Part shown: positions 1 to 8,754 of the stretch, one piece after another
How positions within the stretch are numbered: the stretch's first letter is position 1
How the letters are laid out: each line of letters begins with the position of its first letter
DNA from: Bordetella parapertussis
GTDB lineage: Bacteria; Pseudomonadota; Gammaproteobacteria; Burkholderiales; Burkholderiaceae_B
DNA length: 15,711 nt
Direction of reading: 5' to 3'
Assembly (NCBI GenBank): GCA_945895265.1
Contig: CAMDEF010000067.1
Location: 1-15,711 of the forward strand
The notes under the pieces: generated by a model
What the model was told of the DNA's origin: nothing
What the model saw: only the letters and a program-made list of their open reading frames with translations
The model's database searches: none
Translations under genes and position numbers: made by a program

Positions 1-944
1 GCAAACGCCCAGGCGACGTCAACGCCCTCTTGGGCTCGCAGTGCTCGAAAGACCACGTTAAACAAATCCAGAGACGGGTATTTTTCGTGATGCGACAGCA
101 GCAAAGCCAAACCCTGAGCAGACTCTTGCGTTTGAGAAAAATTTTGCAATAGCTGCTCGGCAACCAACCCTGCAAATTCAGGCGATTGGTCGAGCACCAC
201 TTGAAAATACTGCCGTTGCAATAGCGTTTGTTGCGCAGAGCCTGCTATCGAGGCGTGAATCATCGTCACGCGAACGCTCGCGGCTGAAGCCGAGCCTGCA
301 TCGCGCGCTTTTGCCGCGCGCTCTGCCAGTTTCAAGGCCTCTTGCGCTTGCTCGACCAACGGGGGCTTAGTCGCAAGTGCAACCTGAGCGAGTTCGCAGT
401 AGTAGTGCACCAACTGTGGCACAGGTTCGTCTACCAGTTTTCTCAGGCTTTCAACGGCTTGAATCGCACGCGTCCAGTCGTGTTCAGATTCGTAGATTCG
501 AATCAAGGCGCGTAACGCCGCTAAACCAAAGCTTGTATCTTTGAGTACCGTAAAGGCCTCTTCAGCACGATCAAGCATGCCGGCCTTGAGATAATCTTGT
601 GCCAGTTCATGTTGCGCATGCTCGCGCTGACTAATGGGTAAATCGGCACGCGACAGTAAACTTTGGTGCACGCGAATGGCGCGCTCCATTTCGCCGCGGC
701 GGCGAAACAAGCTACCTAAAGCAAAGTGAAGCTCGGTCGTTTCGGGATCAAGCTTGGCCACCTCAACGAAAGCGTCGATGGCACGATCAGGCTCTTCATT
801 GAGCAAAAAATTTAAACCGCGAAAATACGAATCAGGCAGATTACGCGTTTCAGACAATATCTGCCGAATATCGAAGCGCGCAGCCATCCACCCTAACGCG
901 AATAACAACGGTACAAAAATCAGCCACCAAGACTCAAAATCCAC
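1..944 (-). CDS. lapB: LapB (YciM) TPR protein, 5' part only
   Basis: Lipopolysaccharide assembly protein B: an inner-membrane-anchored cytoplasmic TPR protein that, in E. coli, presents LpxC to the FtsH protease and so sets lipopolysaccharide synthesis. The minus-strand frame is open from 944 to the left edge (314 codons). The gene is cut by the window; by comparison with the roughly 390-residue E. coli protein, the C-terminal rubredoxin-like zinc domain should lie outside. Visible parts are a single N-terminal membrane helix (about residues 5-20, tryptophan-rich start VDFESWWLIF) and then TPR helices, including GLNFLLNEEPDRAID (43-57) and FRRRGEMERAIRVHQ (80-94), which closely match E. coli LapB. 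The start is GTG at 942-944, supported by AGGA about 9 nt upstream on the minus strand. lapA precedes it by 70 nt, the usual lapA-lapB pairing. Confidence 0.93.
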   Translation of the reverse strand, partial: MDFESWWLIFVPLLFALGWMAARFDIRQILSETRNLPDSYFRGLNFLLNEEPDRAIDAFVEVAKLDPETTELHFALGSLFRRRGEMERAIRVHQSLLSRADLPISQREHAQHELAQDYLKAGMLDRAEEAFTVLKDTSFGLAALRALIRIYESEHDWTRAIQAVESLRKLVDEPVPQLVHYYCELAQVALATKPPLVEQAQEALKLAERAAKARDAGSASAASVRVTMIHASIAGSAQQTLLQRQYFQVVLDQSPEFAGLVAEQLLQNFSQTQESAQGLALLLSHHEKYPSLDLFNVVFRALRAQEGVDVAWAF

Positions 945-1015
945 GCGGTGTTCCTAAGGTCAAATAATGAGCGCGCAGCGTCTGCTGACACTTACGCGGC
1001 AAAACAAAGCCCGCG

Positions 1016-1333
1016 TCAAATCGGCGACAAAGGCACCAAGGCATCAGGCGAAAGCGGTGCAGTACCCTGTGGATTCACTGCAGCCTGTATGCGCTCAAGG
1101 TCTTTTTTAAGACGCACAACCTCGCGTCGGCGACGGAGGTAACCAGGCACTGTCAGCAACAATCCAAACACTGTGCCAAGCACGAAGGTCGAAAGCATCA
1201 CGACAATCAGCGGAACGCTTTGAAGCGCCCAGGTGCCATAAAACGTCACCCCTACTGGGTCAGTGTTTTTTAAGGCAAACATTAAGACAGCAACAAAAAC
1301 AATTAAGCGTAAAGCCCAGACAAGGTAGCGCAT
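1016..1333 (-). CDS. lapA: LapA (YciS) DUF1049 membrane protein
   Basis: Small inner-membrane protein of the LapA/DUF1049 family and partner of LapB in controlling LpxC stability. The predicted product is 105 residues with two hydrophobic helices (about 3-21 and 40-62), a short periplasmic loop containing ALKNTDPVGVTFYG (20-33), then an Arg/Lys-rich cytoplasmic stretch (about 65-85, RRRREVVRLKKDLERI) that could form a short coiled coil. I chose ATG at 1331-1333: it has GGAG 8 nt upstream and gives an N-terminus (MRYLVWALRL) like that of E. coli LapA. The same frame extends 7 codons to a TTG at 1354, which lacks any Shine-Dalgarno. The gene sits between the ihfB terminator and lapB, so transcription may depend on read-through or on a promoter within 1334-1389 that I cannot identify. 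Confidence 0.88.
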   Translation of the reverse strand: MRYLVWALRLIVFVAVLMFALKNTDPVGVTFYGTWALQSVPLIVVMLSTFVLGTVFGLLLTVPGYLRRRREVVRLKKDLERIQAAVNPQGTAPLSPDALVPLSPI

Positions 1334-1389
1334 GGCTGATGCTCCAAAGTGCAAAAGTCGATTGTAAGTGCCCCACAGTTTTAGCGCAT

Positions 1390-1415
1390 AAAAAAACCGC
1401 CTTTCGGAGGTTTTT
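1390..1415 (-). terminator. Rho-independent terminator after ihfB
   Basis: Read on the minus strand, AAACCTCC-GAAA-GGCGGTTT forms an 8-bp stem with one internal mismatch and a GAAA tetraloop, followed by a run of seven T. It lies 9 nt after the ihfB stop and before lapA, so it probably ends the long gyrA-to-ihfB transcript. A T run also follows the stem on the plus strand, but no plus-strand gene is there to use it. Confidence 0.8.
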
Positions 1416-1423
1416 CTAATAAA

Positions 1424-1747
1424 TCAATGGTCTGTCGCACTTGTTGGGTCGGTGCTAGATGCACCGCCATTCAAGTCGACACGTTCGCGCAACTCTTTGC
1501 CGGCCTTGAAGTGTGGCACCTGCTTACCAGGTACCAGTACTTGTTCGCCCGACTTGGGGTTGCGCCCGACGCGTGGTGCGCGTTCAGACAGCGAAAAGCT
1601 GCCAAAACCACGGATTTCAATGCGTTGACCTTCGGCTAACGCCTCGGTCATGGCATCGAGCACCGTTTTAACAGCGTAATCTGTGTCACGAGCGGCCAGC
1701 TGTGTGTAGCGGGCCGCCAGCGCAGCAATAAGTTCAGACTTAGTCAC
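1424..1747 (-). CDS. ihfB: Integration host factor subunit beta
   Basis: DNA-bending nucleoid protein that pairs with IHF-alpha. It bends DNA sharply at specific sites to help transcription, replication initiation and recombination. The 107 residues carry the HU/IHF fold: N-terminal helices [14 protein letters not shown], the [12 protein letters not shown] strand pair (about 42-53), and the DNA-intercalating arm with GRNPKSGE (61-68; Pro64 at the tip), then [14 protein letters not shown]. coli IHF-beta is 94 residues; the extra 13 are a Gly/Ser/Thr-rich tail. The start is GTG (1745-1747). Its MTKSEL aligns exactly with E. coli, and it lies 5 nt after the rpsA stop with no clear Shine-Dalgarno, so translation is probably coupled to rpsA. 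rpsA-ihfB adjacency is conserved in proteobacteria. Confidence 0.96.
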   Translation of the reverse strand: MTKSELIAALAARYTQLAARDTDYAVKTVLDAMTEALAEGQRIEIRGFGSFSLSERAPRVGRNPKSGEQVLVPGKQVPHFKAGKELRERVDLNGGASSTDPTSATDH

Positions 1748-1752
1748 TGGGA

Positions 1753-3465
1753 TTATTCAGTGTCACGAGCCTGATCGAGCTTGGCCTTGAGCAACGCGCC
1801 CAAATTGGTTGTGCCCGACGATGCACTCGACTCTGAAATACGCTGCATGGATTCTGCAGTATCTGCTGTATCACGCGCTTTGATCGACAACTGAATCTGA
1901 CGCGTCTTACGGTCAACGTTGATGATCATTGCTTCGATATTGTCGCCAGCCTTAATCGCTGTAGTTGCGTCTTCAACGCGGCCTGTCGAAATCTCAGACG
2001 CACGCAGATAACCCTCAACTTCGAGCGACAGAGTCACAGTCGCGCCCTTGGCTTCGACAGACTTAACGGTGCCAGGTACAACAGCACCTTTGTCGTAGGT
2101 TGACACGTAGTTGTTGAATGGGTCGCCTTCAAGCTGTTTCACGCCAAGCGAAATACGCTCTTTGTCAGTGTCGATCCCCAACACGGTGGCATGAAGCTCG
2201 TCACCTTTTTTGAAGTTACGAACCGCTTCTTCACCAGTTTCAGTCCAAGACAAGTCAGACAAGTGCACCAAACCATCGATACCACCTGGCAAGCCAACAA
2301 ACACGCCGAAGTCAGTAATTGACTTGATCGCGCCTGAAACTTTGTCGCCACGCTTGAAGTTAGAGGCGAACTCTTCCCAGGGGTTTTGACGGCATTGCTT
2401 CATGCCCAACGAAATACGGCGGCGATCTTCGTCGATTTCAAGAACCATGACTTCGACTTCTTCGCCCAGGGTCACAACTTTGCGTGGGTCAACGTTTTTG
2501 TTGGTCCAATCCATTTCAGACACGTGTACCAAGCCTTCAATACCAGCTTCGACTTCAACGAATGAGCCGTAGTCGGTGAGGTTAGTCACTTTACCGAACA
2601 GACGTGTGTGCTGTGGGTAGCGACGTGCGAGACCCACCCATGGATCTTCTCCAAGCTGCTTGACGCCCAGTGACACACGGCTTTTTTCTTGATCAAACTT
2701 AAGAACTTTTGCTTCGACTTCTTGGCCAACAGCCAACACTTCAGAGGGATGGCGAACGCGACGCCACGCCATGTCAGTGATGTGCAACAGACCATCGATG
2801 CCGCCCAGGTCAACAAACGCGCCGTAGTCGGTGATGTTTTTAACCACACCCTTAACGATCGAACCTTCTTGCAGATTTTCGAGCAGCTTCTGACGATCTT
2901 CGCCCATGCTGGCTTCGAGCACAGCACGACGCGACACCACCACGTTGTTGCGCTTGCGATCGAGCTTGATGACCTTGAACTCCATGGTCTTGCCTTCGAA
3001 CGGCGTTGTGTCTTTCACAGGACGCAGATCAACCAGCGAGCCAGGCAAGAAGGCACGAATGCCTGCAGTCATGACAGTCAGGCCGCCTTTGACTTTACCG
3101 GTGATGGTGCCGGTCACCAGTTCGTTTTTCTCGAGTGATTTTTCGAGTGACAGCCAGGCCGACAGGCGCTTGGCGCGATCACGAGACAGCACGGTGTCAC
3201 CGTAGCCGTTTTCGAGCGAATCAATGGCAACAGATACAAAATCGCCAGGTTTGACTTCGAGCTCGCCTTGATCGTTTAAGAATTCTTCAAGAGGAATCAG
3301 TGCCTCAGACTTCAGGCCGGCGTTTACCACCACAAAATTATGGTCAATACGCACGACTTCGGCAGAGATGACCTCGCCGGACTTCATATCTTGCTTTTCG
3401 ATACTTGCTGCAAACATCGCTGCGAAGCTTTCGCCTGCATCGGTTGAGAGTTGTTGAGTTGACAT
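1753..3465 (-). CDS. rpsA: 30S ribosomal protein S1
   Basis: Ribosomal protein S1 binds mRNA and delivers it to the 30S subunit, especially mRNAs with weak Shine-Dalgarno or structured leaders. The 570 residues hold six S1 (OB-fold) repeats starting near residues 30, 115, 203, 288, 375 and 462. The last four share the pattern [20 protein letters not shown] / SLGVKQ; the first two are divergent, as expected for the ribosome-binding part. Length and layout match the usual 550-575 residue S1. The start is ATG at 3463-3465. Upstream there is no GGAGG, only a weak GGA about 12 nt away, as in E. coli rpsA, where the leader folds and S1 represses its own translation. It lies 94 nt after cmk, and ihfB follows at 5 nt. 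Confidence 0.98.
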   Translation of the reverse strand: MSTQQLSTDAGESFAAMFAASIEKQDMKSGEVISAEVVRIDHNFVVVNAGLKSEALIPLEEFLNDQGELEVKPGDFVSVAIDSLENGYGDTVLSRDRAKRLSAWLSLEKSLEKNELVTGTITGKVKGGLTVMTAGIRAFLPGSLVDLRPVKDTTPFEGKTMEFKVIKLDRKRNNVVVSRRAVLEASMGEDRQKLLENLQEGSIVKGVVKNITDYGAFVDLGGIDGLLHITDMAWRRVRHPSEVLAVGQEVEAKVLKFDQEKSRVSLGVKQLGEDPWVGLARRYPQHTRLFGKVTNLTDYGSFVEVEAGIEGLVHVSEMDWTNKNVDPRKVVTLGEEVEVMVLEIDEDRRRISLGMKQCRQNPWEEFASNFKRGDKVSGAIKSITDFGVFVGLPGGIDGLVHLSDLSWTETGEEAVRNFKKGDELHATVLGIDTDKERISLGVKQLEGDPFNNYVSTYDKGAVVPGTVKSVEAKGATVTLSLEVEGYLRASEISTGRVEDATTAIKAGDNIEAMIINVDRKTRQIQLSIKARDTADTAESMQRISESSASSGTTNLGALLKAKLDQARDTE

Positions 3466-3559
3466 GTGAAGGAGATCCAGGTGGCCTTTGGGGCCGGGTT
3501 ACACGCCGTTCAGAGTGCAGTTGCTGCATGCCAGGCAAAGTTTGCCGAGCGAACAGCCC
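3466..3559 (-). promoter_or_regulatory. rpsA leader with three potential hairpins
   Basis: The 94-nt cmk-rpsA gap contains three short inverted repeats: 3534-3546 (GGCAAA-G-TTTGCC), 3516-3528 (TGCAG-TTG-CTGCA) and 3483-3495 (GGCC-TTTGG-GGCC). The rpsA start has no proper Shine-Dalgarno. In E. coli a leader of similar length with three hairpins promotes efficient SD-poor translation of rpsA and is the target of S1 autorepression. That this leader acts the same way is inference. The 13-base hairpin with a one-base centre would in practice open to a 3-base loop. I see no convincing promoter here, though one cannot be excluded. Confidence 0.45.
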
Positions 3560-4243
3560 CTACGCCTTTGCGGGTGGGGTTGGTAGAACCCTTGACCACA
3601 GGTCAAGGACGTTTTGCACCGTTTGCTCGATTGTCAGTTGCGACGAATCGACCACGTGTGCGTCTGGTGCTGGTACAAGTGGCGCAACGGCACGTTCAAT
3701 ATCACGTGCATCACGCTCGCGCATATCAGCGACAAGGTCGTCTAGATTAGCAGAAATTCCCTTTTCGATCAACTGCTTACAGCGACGCTCGGCACGTGCC
3801 TGCGCGTCGGCCACTAAAAATATCTTCAGGGGGGCGTCTTTGAAAACGATCGTCCCCATGTCGCGACCATCTGCCACCAAGCCGGGCGCCTGCCGAAACG
3901 CTCTTTGCCGTTCAAGCAAGGCCTGACGCAGGGCAGGGTTAGGCGCCAGACGTGAGGCGAGGTTGCCCACATGCTCTTGGCGGATGAGCTCAGACACCTC
4001 AAGACCAAACAGCGTCACCCCTTTAGGATGAAAACTGACCTCAAGTTGTTGCCCTGCCCGCGCAACCGCTGGTGTGTCTTCAGGAGCGATCCCCCGCTGC
4101 AACACCGACAAAGCGGTCAAGCGGTATAAAGCCCCACTATCGAGCACGCCCCACCCTAAGGCTTTTGCGACTCGATGGGCGACCGTCCCTTTACCTGACG
4201 CGGTCGGGCCATCAATGGTAATCACCGGGCTGAGCGCGCTCAA
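3560..4243 (-). CDS. cmk: Cytidylate (CMP/dCMP) kinase
   Basis: Phosphorylates CMP and dCMP with ATP, recycling pyrimidine nucleotides for RNA, DNA and CDP-lipid synthesis. The 227-residue product is the usual length for long-type bacterial Cmk. The P-loop GPTASGKGT is at 12-20, LDSGALYRL (34-42) shapes the nucleotide site, and the CMP-binding and lid segments are [14 protein letters not shown] (121-134) and [15 protein letters not shown] (175-189). The start is TTG at 4241-4243, which shares bases with the aroA stop (TTGA). [13 protein letters not shown] aligns without gaps to E. coli [13 protein letters not shown], and AAGG lies about 9 nt upstream, so TTG is credible despite being a weak start codon. 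It ends 94 nt before rpsA, the near-universal cmk-rpsA order. Confidence 0.96.
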   Translation of the reverse strand: MSALSPVITIDGPTASGKGTVAHRVAKALGWGVLDSGALYRLTALSVLQRGIAPEDTPAVARAGQQLEVSFHPKGVTLFGLEVSELIRQEHVGNLASRLAPNPALRQALLERQRAFRQAPGLVADGRDMGTIVFKDAPLKIFLVADAQARAERRCKQLIEKGISANLDDLVADMRERDARDIERAVAPLVPAPDAHVVDSSQLTIEQTVQNVLDLWSRVLPTPPAKA

Positions 4244-5556
4244 GTCAACAGACCTTTAAACACATCAAAATAGGTCGGAAACGTTTTGCTGACGCAGCCC
4301 GGATCCATGATCCGCACAGCAGCGGGCCCAAACGCGGCAAGAGAAAAACACATCGCCATGCGGTGATCATCGTAGGTGTCGATTGACGCGTCGCGCCACT
4401 GACCCGTCTCGATCGGCGAAACTCGCAACCAATCGGGGCCGCTTTGCACTTGCGCACCAAGCTTTTGCAACTCGGTTTGCATGGCAGCGATTCGATCGGT
4501 TTCTTTGACGCGCCAACTACCAATATTGCGCAAGGTACACGGCCCATCGGCAAATAACGCCAACATGGCTGCCGTCATCGCGGCATCCGGAATTAAATTA
4601 AAGTCAGTGTCAAACGCTTTGAGACGCTGGCCTTTAGCTAGGTCGACACCCGACACCTCAATTGAGGCGACCTCGCGCTTGACGTGCGCGCCCATGGCTT
4701 GCACGGTATCCGCAAACGCCACATCACCTTGAATACTGCCTTGACCCACCCCCAGCACACGAATCGGCCCAGCACCCAACGCCCCCATCGCCAAAAAATA
4801 AGAGGCTGAAGACGCATCGCCCTCAACAAAAATCTGCTCAGGAGAAGAGTACGCGGCTTGCGCGGGCACGACGAACTGCTGCCAACCGTTACGCTCGACC
4901 CGCACACCAAAACGCGCCATCAGGTTTAAGGTAATGTCGATATAGGGCTTTGAAATCAGTTCGCCAAGCACTTCAATGACAAGTGGTCGCCCAGAGCGGG
5001 CAACCGCCAAGGGCGCTGCCATCAACACTGCAGTCAAAAACTGACTGGACACCGAACCCTGCACGCGCACGCGATCATTCAATGCGCCGGGCGGAGAAAT
5101 CAGAAGCGGTGGATAGCCTTCTTGACCCGTGTAGGTGAGATTGGCACCTAGGTCGCGCAGGCCATCGACTAAATCCCTGATTGGGCGCTCGTGCATGCGC
5201 GGCACACCCGAAAGGCCATAGTGCCCCCCCATCAGTGCCAACACCGCCGTCAACGGGCGAATCGCAGTACCGGCATTACCCATAAACAAGTCAGCCTTCT
5301 CGACCGAAAACCTCGACACCCCTTGCACCGTCACTGAATCGGCGGTGTGGCGCGTCACTTGAACACCGAGTTGCTGCAAAGCGTTAAGCATCACCGTCGT
5401 ATCGTCTGACGCTAGCAAGCCATCAATACGTGTCGAACCCAGCGCCAGCGCCGCTAAAAGCAATACACGATTTGAAATACTTTTTGAGCCAGGCAGCTCG
5501 ACGTCGCCTCGCGCGTGTTTGACATGCGGCAAATCAAGATACGCGGCACCACTCAC
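4240..5556 (-). CDS. aroA: EPSP synthase (3-phosphoshikimate 1-carboxyvinyltransferase)
   Basis: Sixth shikimate-pathway enzyme: transfers enolpyruvyl from PEP to shikimate-3-phosphate, giving EPSP, the precursor of chorismate. The 438 residues carry the class I hallmarks: [10 protein letters not shown] (21-30, Lys25), GNAGTAIRP (93-101, with the Gly96, Thr97 and Pro101 typical of glyphosate-sensitive class I enzymes), [10 protein letters not shown] (124-133), [10 protein letters not shown] (167-176), SKPYIDITL (202-210), the catalytic Asp324 in LIPDAAMT and Glu352 in WRVKETDR, and DDHRMAM (396-402). The start is GTG at 5554-5556, overlapping the tyrA stop in GTGA. The 3' end overlaps cmk in TTGA. 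It is thus translationally sandwiched between its pathway neighbour tyrA and cmk. Identity is very secure. Confidence 0.98.
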   Translation of the reverse strand: MSGAAYLDLPHVKHARGDVELPGSKSISNRVLLLAALALGSTRIDGLLASDDTTVMLNALQQLGVQVTRHTADSVTVQGVSRFSVEKADLFMGNAGTAIRPLTAVLALMGGHYGLSGVPRMHERPIRDLVDGLRDLGANLTYTGQEGYPPLLISPPGALNDRVRVQGSVSSQFLTAVLMAAPLAVARSGRPLVIEVLGELISKPYIDITLNLMARFGVRVERNGWQQFVVPAQAAYSSPEQIFVEGDASSASYFLAMGALGAGPIRVLGVGQGSIQGDVAFADTVQAMGAHVKREVASIEVSGVDLAKGQRLKAFDTDFNLIPDAAMTAAMLALFADGPCTLRNIGSWRVKETDRIAAMQTELQKLGAQVQSGPDWLRVSPIETGQWRDASIDTYDDHRMAMCFSLAAFGPAAVRIMDPGCVSKTFPTYFDVFKGLLT

Positions 5557-6446
5557 GATTGCTGCCCTACCCAGTCGCGGCGCGCCTGCGCAGCCACTTC
5601 TAGCATGTCTTGCAGGTAGGCGTAATCACCTGTGTTTAAAGCATGCTCGGCGCGCTCAAGCACTTTTCGAAAGCTCGCGATTTCGGTTTGCATCGCTTGA
5701 CGGTTAGCCTCAAAAATATCGCGCCACATTTCAGGTGAACCTTGCGCGACGCGTGTGAAATCTCTAAAGCCAGAACCAGCAAGCTCAAGTTTCAATGCCG
5801 CGTCGTCGCTTTGCGTCAAATGTTGCATAAACAGTGCCGCCACCCAATGTGGCATATGGCTGATCGCAGCCACCGCAGCGTCGTGTTGCGCTGGGTTAAG
5901 CATGACTAGGTTTGCTCCACAGGCACGCCAGGCGCCTTGCACCCGTGCAATATCCTGAGGATGATTTTCGACTAAGGGGGTGAGCACAACACGCTTACCT
6001 TGGTAGAGACGCGCTTGAGCCGCTTGGGGACCCGTTTCGTGCGAACCGGCCATCGGGTGGCTAGGTACAAACTGGGCGATGCGATCTTTTAACCCGTCAC
6101 GTGCGGCCTCGATCACGTTTTGCTTTGTGCTACCACCATCGGTAATCACGGCCTTTGGGTTCAATGTAGGCTTGAGTCCCGCAAAAATTGCAGCAAAGGC
6201 CCCAACTGGGGCTGCAACAAAAATAAAATCTGCGCGCTGCGCGGCCTCTTCGAGGCTGACAGCTTCGTCAATCAAACCCAAGCGCACGGCCTCTTGCAAA
6301 GTTTGAGGTCTACGCCCAGCGCCCAACACGCGCCCCACACAACCTGCTTGGCGCAACGCTGCCGCAAACGACCCACCAATCAAACCAACACCAACAATCG
6401 CTAAGGTTGAAATATGAAAAGGCTCGGATTTAGTCACTGCGGTCAT
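5553..6446 (-). CDS. tyrA: Prephenate (cyclohexadienyl) dehydrogenase
   Basis: Oxidatively decarboxylates prephenate (or arogenate) toward tyrosine. The 297 residues form a stand-alone TyrA with no chorismate mutase or ACT domain attached. The Rossmann motif GVGLIGGS is at 19-26; [11 protein letters not shown] (129-139) and [10 protein letters not shown] (194-203) are the conserved His-containing substrate segments. The segment after the second strand reads VLGAGRRPQ (40-48), with basic rather than acidic residues, which may mean NADP+ use. The start ATG (6444-6446) overlaps the hisC stop in ATGA; the end overlaps aroA in GTGA. Whether it prefers prephenate or arogenate cannot be read from the sequence, so the broad name is kept. 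Confidence 0.95.
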   Translation of the reverse strand: MTAVTKSEPFHISTLAIVGVGLIGGSFAAALRQAGCVGRVLGAGRRPQTLQEAVRLGLIDEAVSLEEAAQRADFIFVAAPVGAFAAIFAGLKPTLNPKAVITDGGSTKQNVIEAARDGLKDRIAQFVPSHPMAGSHETGPQAAQARLYQGKRVVLTPLVENHPQDIARVQGAWRACGANLVMLNPAQHDAAVAAISHMPHWVAALFMQHLTQSDDAALKLELAGSGFRDFTRVAQGSPEMWRDIFEANRQAMQTEIASFRKVLERAEHALNTGDYAYLQDMLEVAAQARRDWVGQQS

Positions 6447-7573
6447 TTTGCGTCAGCCTGCACAATCGCCGTCAAAGCGTCTAAGAATATTTGATTTTCG
6501 TGTGGCAAACCAATCGAGACACGCAACCACTCGGGTAAACCGTCGCCTGCAACCGGGCGCACAATCACGCCGCGCTTGAGCAACTCAAGATTGACGCGCG
6601 CCGCATCGCCTACCTTCACAAGCACAAAATTGGAGTAGCTCGGTATAAAGGTCAAACCTAGCTTGGTAAAGCCAAGTTGTAGTTGCTGCTTGCCATCACG
6701 ATTGACCGCAAAACTTTTCGCCAAGAACTCGGTGTCTTGCAGCGCTGCAATGGCTGCGGCCTGGGCCAACGAGTTCACGTTAAAGGGTTGGCGCACGCGA
6801 TTCATCAAATCGGTAAGCGTCGGTTGCGCAATCGCATAGCCTACACGCAAGCCGGCCAACCCATAGGCCTTTGAAAAACTGCGCGACACAAGCAAGTTTG
6901 CGTAACGCCTGACTAAGCCCACACTATCGACGCGCAATTCGGGCTCAAGAAACTCGTTATAAGCCTCATCGAGCACAACCGTCACGCGCGTACCGTGACG
7001 TTGGGCCACCGCCGCAAGAAACGCCTCAAGCTGTGCGTTGGGCAGATACGTACCGGTTGGATTATTTGGATTGGCAATGAAGACAACACGCGTAGTGTCA
7101 TCAATTGCCTCAAGCATCGCAGGCAAATCGTGACCAAAGTCTTTCGCCGGCACGACCAAATGGCGTGCGCCGCGCGCTTGTGTGGCCAGCCGGTAAACCA
7201 CGAAGGCATGCTGGGCATACACTACCGAGCTGCCGGGCTCGAGCAAGGCCGAGGCAACGAGTTCAAGAATATCGTTTGACCCATTACCCAACGTTAACCA
7301 ATTCTGTGGCACCGACCAGCGTGCAGACAAGGCCTGTTTCAAGTCAAAACCGGCCGGATCAGGATAGCGGCCTAACTGAGCTGTAGCGGCCACAATTGCC
7401 AAGCGGGCAGATTCAGGCATGCCCAACGGATTTTCGTTTGAAGCAAGCTTCACGATCTGCTTGGGATCAAGACCAAATTCACGCGCCAGCTCTTCGATTG
7501 GCTTACCGGCTTGGTAAGGCGCAATCGCGGCAACATGAGGCGGAGCAATTAATACCGAATCTTTAGACGACAT
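6443..7573 (-). CDS. hisC: Histidinol-phosphate / aromatic aminotransferase (HisC type)
   Basis: PLP-dependent class I/II aminotransferase that converts imidazole-acetol phosphate to histidinol phosphate. The copy linked to pheA and tyrA (hisC2/hisHb in pseudomonads) is thought also to transaminate aromatic keto acids. From the ATG at 7571-7573 the product is 376 residues. LASNENPLG (43-51) and NPNNPTG (168-174) mark the substrate/cofactor pocket, DEAYNEF lies at 202-208, and SRSFSKAYGLAGLRVGYA contains the PLP lysine at 235. The frame extends 8 codons to TTG 7597, but neither start has a strong Shine-Dalgarno, and the ATG N-terminus fits the family better. The 3' end overlaps tyrA by 4 nt (ATGA). 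No his genes are nearby, which supports a role in the aromatic branch. Confidence 0.93.
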   Translation of the reverse strand: MSSKDSVLIAPPHVAAIAPYQAGKPIEELAREFGLDPKQIVKLASNENPLGMPESARLAIVAATAQLGRYPDPAGFDLKQALSARWSVPQNWLTLGNGSNDILELVASALLEPGSSVVYAQHAFVVYRLATQARGARHLVVPAKDFGHDLPAMLEAIDDTTRVVFIANPNNPTGTYLPNAQLEAFLAAVAQRHGTRVTVVLDEAYNEFLEPELRVDSVGLVRRYANLLVSRSFSKAYGLAGLRVGYAIAQPTLTDLMNRVRQPFNVNSLAQAAAIAALQDTEFLAKSFAVNRDGKQQLQLGFTKLGLTFIPSYSNFVLVKVGDAARVNLELLKRGVIVRPVAGDGLPEWLRVSIGLPHENQIFLDALTAIVQADAK

Positions 7574-7613
7574 AAAAGTGACACCAACAGGGATCAAACA
7601 GAGAGAGACTTAA

Positions 7614-7626
7614 ACGGTTGAACCGT
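7614..7626. repeat. Perfect inverted repeat in the pheA-hisC gap
   Basis: ACGGTT-G-AACCGT is a perfect 6+6 inverted repeat with a one-base centre. It lies in the 95-nt gap between pheA and hisC, one of only two sizeable gaps inside the gyrA-ihfB train. On the minus strand it is followed by a pyrimidine run (CTCTCTCT, about 7602-7609) rather than a T run, so it does not look like a terminator. It could be a processing hairpin or a small operator. No promoter is evident. Confidence 0.4.
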
Positions 7627-7668
7627 ACCTAACCAAGACAGCAAGCCTGACGTAACAACGCTCGCCGT

Positions 7669-8754
7669 TTATTGCGCAGGATACGAACCCAACAACTTAT
7701 AAAAAGCACACTGTTGTTCGAGCGTAGCAAGCGCTTTTTGGACGGGAGCATCATCGCAATGCCCTTCGAGATCAACGTAAAAATAGTATTCCCATTGACC
7801 CGTACGCGCAGGGCGTGATTCAAAACGCGTCATGGATACACCATTCGCTGACAAGGGGGCGAGCATTTCATAGACCGCACCAGCCCGATTTGCGACGGCA
7901 AGAATTAAACTGGTTTTATCGCGCCCACTAGGCAAGATCGCCAGCTGACCAATCGCCAAAAAGCGCGTGCGGTTTTGCGAGTCGTCTTGAATACCCGCTG
8001 CCAAGACTTGCAAGCCCCAAGCACGGGCTGCAATGTCGCTTGCGATTGCAGCGATAGAGGGATCAAGCGAAGCCAGGCGCGCGGCCTCAGAGTTGCTAGA
8101 GACTGGTTCGCGCTTAATACCGGGATACTCGCGGTTTAACCAGCTTTGGCACTGAGCCAAGGCTTGAGGGTGCGCCATAATCTTAGTGACACCGGTCATG
8201 TCGCCATTTTTTGCCAACAAGCAATGGCGAATCAGCAACGAGCGCTCACCCAAGATACGTAAAGACGAACCTAGTAATAAATCAAGCGTGCGATTGACTG
8301 CACCTTCAGTTGAATTTTCAACAGGCACCATGCCAACCTGCGCCGCACCTGCCTCAACCGCACGAAACACTTCATCAAACGAGGCACAGGGCATGCCGGT
8401 GACCGAATGCCCAAAATGCTCAAAGGCAGCTTGCTCAGAAAATGAGCCTGCAGGCCCCAAAAAAGCGACCGTCAACGATTGTTCAAGTCCGCGACACGCT
8501 GAAATAATTTCAGTCCAGACCGAGGACACAGCCTCAGTGGGCAAAGGCCCGCGATTCAAGGTTTGCAATTGTCTGATCACCTGCGCCTCGCGCTCGGGGC
8601 GCAGCACAGGGCCTTGCGCATTGAACGCATGTTTGAGCTCACCCACCTCTTGAGCGGTGCGTGCGCGCCGGTTCAATAGATCAAGAATCTCAGCATCGAT
8701 CTGATCAATCCGCTGACGTAGCGGCAACAACTTAGCTTGAAATGACTCATCCAT
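7669..8754 (-). CDS. pheA: P-protein: chorismate mutase / prephenate dehydratase
   Basis: Bifunctional enzyme that converts chorismate to prephenate and then phenylpyruvate, committing flux to phenylalanine. In the 361 residues I see an AroQ chorismate mutase helix bundle (about 8-90; [18 protein letters not shown] at 13-30, Lys41, RPEREAQV at 52-59), a prephenate dehydratase domain (about 95-272; [13 protein letters not shown] at 98-110, [10 protein letters not shown] 144-153, [11 protein letters not shown] 259-269 with the key Thr-Arg-Phe) and an ACT domain (about 280-358; NRAGAV 289-294 and FESRP 311-315, the phenylalanine-binding motifs), so end-product inhibition is expected. I chose ATG at 8752-8754; a TTG four codons further upstream is in frame. 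The start overlaps the serC end by 8 nt, suggesting coupled translation. Confidence 0.97.
   Translation of the reverse strand: MDESFQAKLLPLRQRIDQIDAEILDLLNRRARTAQEVGELKHAFNAQGPVLRPEREAQVIRQLQTLNRGPLPTEAVSSVWTEIISACRGLEQSLTVAFLGPAGSFSEQAAFEHFGHSVTGMPCASFDEVFRAVEAGAAQVGMVPVENSTEGAVNRTLDLLLGSSLRILGERSLLIRHCLLAKNGDMTGVTKIMAHPQALAQCQSWLNREYPGIKREPVSSNSEAARLASLDPSIAAIASDIAARAWGLQVLAAGIQDDSQNRTRFLAIGQLAILPSGRDKTSLILAVANRAGAVYEMLAPLSANGVSMTRFESRPARTGQWEYYFYVDLEGHCDDAPVQKALATLEQQCAFYKLLGSYPAQ

Noticed and set aside
2689..3138. 149-codon plus-strand frame opposite rpsA, and similar long frames opposite pheA, cmk and ubiG
   Set aside because: Antisense shadows of well-identified genes; no ribosome-binding site and no recognisable protein features.
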